Source: Klebsormidium nitens (lineage: Eukaryota; Streptophyta; Klebsormidiophyceae; Klebsormidiales; Klebsormidiaceae). Taken from it: a DNA stretch of 50,940 nt. Every line of letters begins with the position of its first letter. The first letter of the stretch is position 1. The notes under the pieces were generated by a model. The model did not search any database and was not told where the DNA came from. It saw only the letters and a program-made list of their open reading frames with translations. Positions 49,351 through 50,940 of this stretch are shown in pieces. Made by a program: the position numbers and the translations under genes. The DNA lies in contig DF237513.1 in assembly GCA_000708835.1 (NCBI GenBank), forward strand, positions 7,216 through 58,155. Reading direction: 5' to 3'.

Positions 49351-50074
49351 TGCAACGCTAGCTCACACGCCCCGATGTTACGTCACATGCAGCTCAGCAT
49401 TTGTGCTTCTTGAAATTCCAAGCTATACCTCCCAAAATCCACTGTTGTCAAAACCAAAAACACCGTCTAAACCTCCTGGTGACAGCTGCTCTTGATGTTT
49501 TCCGCCACCTCACCAAACCATCAAGCAAGGGTTTTGGCAGCTCTTACACAACGTTGGCCCTAACACAGGCTCTGTTGCTTGCCATAATGCCTGACCCTCC
49601 CTTCCGTTGCTGCAGGTCGAAAAGTTAGCCTCGTGCTACATTGCCGTTGACCCAAACTGCTGCATAGCCATCGCCCTGCCATCATTCGGCAGCTCTGATC
49701 TCCAAAGCACCTCTACCTAGGGCCATTCCGTTGCCATTGCCAGCATTGGCATGAGGTTCCAGCATCCGCGTATGATTCTGAACATGCTGATTTAACTCTC
49801 AATACCACGTTTGCAGCAGCGGCCCCTCCCCAGCCGTCCTCCACGGAAATTTTATCTCGCACAAATCCCAAGCCTTCTGTCAGTGTAGTAAAGGCCCAAG
49901 CCTAAAGCTTCGAGGATCTTGAACAGCCTGCCAGGTTTAGCGGAATAATGGCAGCTGGTTAATTTATCGTGGCTCGAATAACCCGGTCGGTCCCGGGTCC
50001 CGTACACCGTGCGGCACTCAGGACTTAGGAGTCGGGAGGCGGGACGCGTGCGTCATGATGCGGCTTCGTTGTTT

Positions 50075-50085
50075 ACGTGACGTCA
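50075..50085. promoter_or_regulatory. bZIP-type site ACGTGACGTCA
   Basis: The perfect palindrome TGACGTCA (50078-50085) is preceded by an overlapping ACGTG core, a combination bound by plant bZIP factors. It lies about 730 bp upstream of the histidine kinase start, so it may belong to a neighbouring gene to the right. Confidence 0.35.
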
Positions 50086-50127
50086 TTAAAATAGGTATGA
50101 GCCTAATTGAGGTCGATGTTCTGGCAC

Positions 50128-50352
50128 CAGGGTTTCCCACAGCCGGCAAGACAACCTGGACCTGGCCGGCCGAGATGGGGCCCCGCCCGGTGCCGAAGGC
50201 ACCCCGCCGGCTGCTCAGCCGTTAGAAACTGCAGGCAGTTCCTGGGCTCGGCCGACCGGTACACCCATTTACCGACTGTCAAGCCGGAAGAACCGGGGGT
50301 TGCCCGGTGCCGGCAGCTGGCCGGCCGGGACAGAAGTCCGTGGGAAACCCTG
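50128..50352. repeat. 13-bp inverted repeat enclosing about 200 bp
   Basis: The left arm CAGGGTTTCCCAC (50128-50140) and right arm GTGGGAAACCCTG (50340-50352) are exact reverse complements. Inside each arm lies one copy of CTGGCCGGCCG (near 50162 and 50318). The interior is GC-rich and has no transposase frame. It could be a MITE-like remnant or a cruciform-forming element. No clear target-site duplication was seen. Confidence 0.45.
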
Positions 50353-50940
50353 TGTTCTGCGTTCCCGGGTCTCGATCTTCGTGTACCGGTATGGTACCTA
50401 TCCTGGGATATTGCCTACTTGTAGGGTTAAGTTGCAGACGTAGGATTGACGATGATCGACCGGTGACCAGGTTTTTGAGCCGGGCTGTTCTCGAAGCTAT
50501 TCTCGCGTGAAGTCTTTAATTCTGTATCTTCTGGCTAACCCAGTTCCAAATCTGAACCACGGTAGTTACGGTACTCGGGGTACGCCGCCCGGTAGATCAC
50601 GATGACGACTGTACCTACTTTCCCGGTACGTAAATATTCATTCAATGATTGCGCCAGCCTGAGGCCATGAAACCCATGCCGGCCCGCAAATCTTGCGTCG
50701 CTTTTGTACGTGTGGTGACGACGTGGCAGGTCGAAACCGTTCTGCTCGCGAGTCAGCCGCCACAGAGCACTCATGCAGAGTCAGTAGTCAGCACTGATAC
50801 AGCGATCACACATGACTGAAAACCGACTTCCGTTGGTCTGTTTTCGACGTTTCAGGTCATTCTGGCCGTCGACGGCGGCCAGAACTTTTTCGCCATACTT
50901 TTGTCGTTGTCGACGGTCGTTGACTTCCGTCCGCCTACGT

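Larger units (their letters stand above)
49351..50940. other. Upstream region of the histidine kinase to window edge
   Basis: About 1.6 kb without a supported gene. It holds a bZIP-type palindrome (50075-50085), a 13-bp inverted repeat spanning 50128-50352, many ACCGGT/CCGG/GGTACC words between 50000 and 50650, and a small dyad (CTGGCC...GGCCAG, 50862-50882) near the right edge. Following the alternating pattern, a plus-strand gene may begin beyond the window. Confidence 0.45.

Noticed and set aside
50107-50424. A 105-codon plus-strand frame near the right edge
   Set aside because: It begins with a non-ATG codon, has skewed Pro/Arg composition from GC-rich repeats, and overlaps the inverted repeat. 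No family motif is present.

Overview
The window is eukaryotic nuclear DNA from a green, plant-lineage organism. Coding sequence is split by many short GT-AG introns (acceptors nearly always TGCAG), and the genes encode organelle-targeted proteins. Several are typical of streptophytes: the plastid NDH subunit NdhN (absent from most chlorophytes), ARC3 with C-terminal MORN repeats, a plant-type Furry scaffold, an LHCI antenna with land-plant-like features, and a CHASE-domain histidine kinase resembling cytokinin receptors. My best guess is an early-diverging streptophyte alga (Klebsormidium/Chlorokybus/Mesostigma grade). The exact genus cannot be settled from the sequence alone.

Nine protein genes occupy the window in strictly alternating orientation. 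They are GYRB (-, 3' end off the left edge), ARC3 (+), an LHCA gene (-), a 23-exon Furry homologue (+), a SpoU 2'-O-methyltransferase (-), ATPD (+), NDHN (-), a Ca2+-regulated mitochondrial carrier (+) and a CHASE histidine kinase (-). This makes four head-to-head pairs with start-to-start gaps of about 530-740 bp, and four tail-to-tail junctions of about 1.25-1.6 kb. No rRNA, tRNA, CRISPR array or complete transposon was found. Splice structures were built by hand: every junction named was checked for reading phase and for continuity with the protein family.

Six of the nine products have a predicted or expected organelle role. Gyrase B acts on plastid/mitochondrial DNA topology. ARC3 controls placement of the plastid division ring. 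LHCA, the ATP synthase delta subunit and NdhN belong to thylakoid complexes (PSI antenna, CF1Fo, NDH). The SpoU enzyme probably modifies organelle rRNA. The carrier acts at the inner mitochondrial membrane. Furry (cell morphogenesis/polarity) and the histidine kinase (signal perception) serve the cell at large.

The points most worth following are the divergent GYRB-ARC3 pair with a consensus E2F site in its shared promoter, a 19-bp palindrome in the SpoU-ATPD promoter, two GC-AG introns in the Furry gene, the Asn chlorophyll ligand and nine-base last exon of the LHCA gene, an acidic insert inside the SpoU knot domain, and the early-diverging CHASE kinase with one degenerate and one intact receiver.
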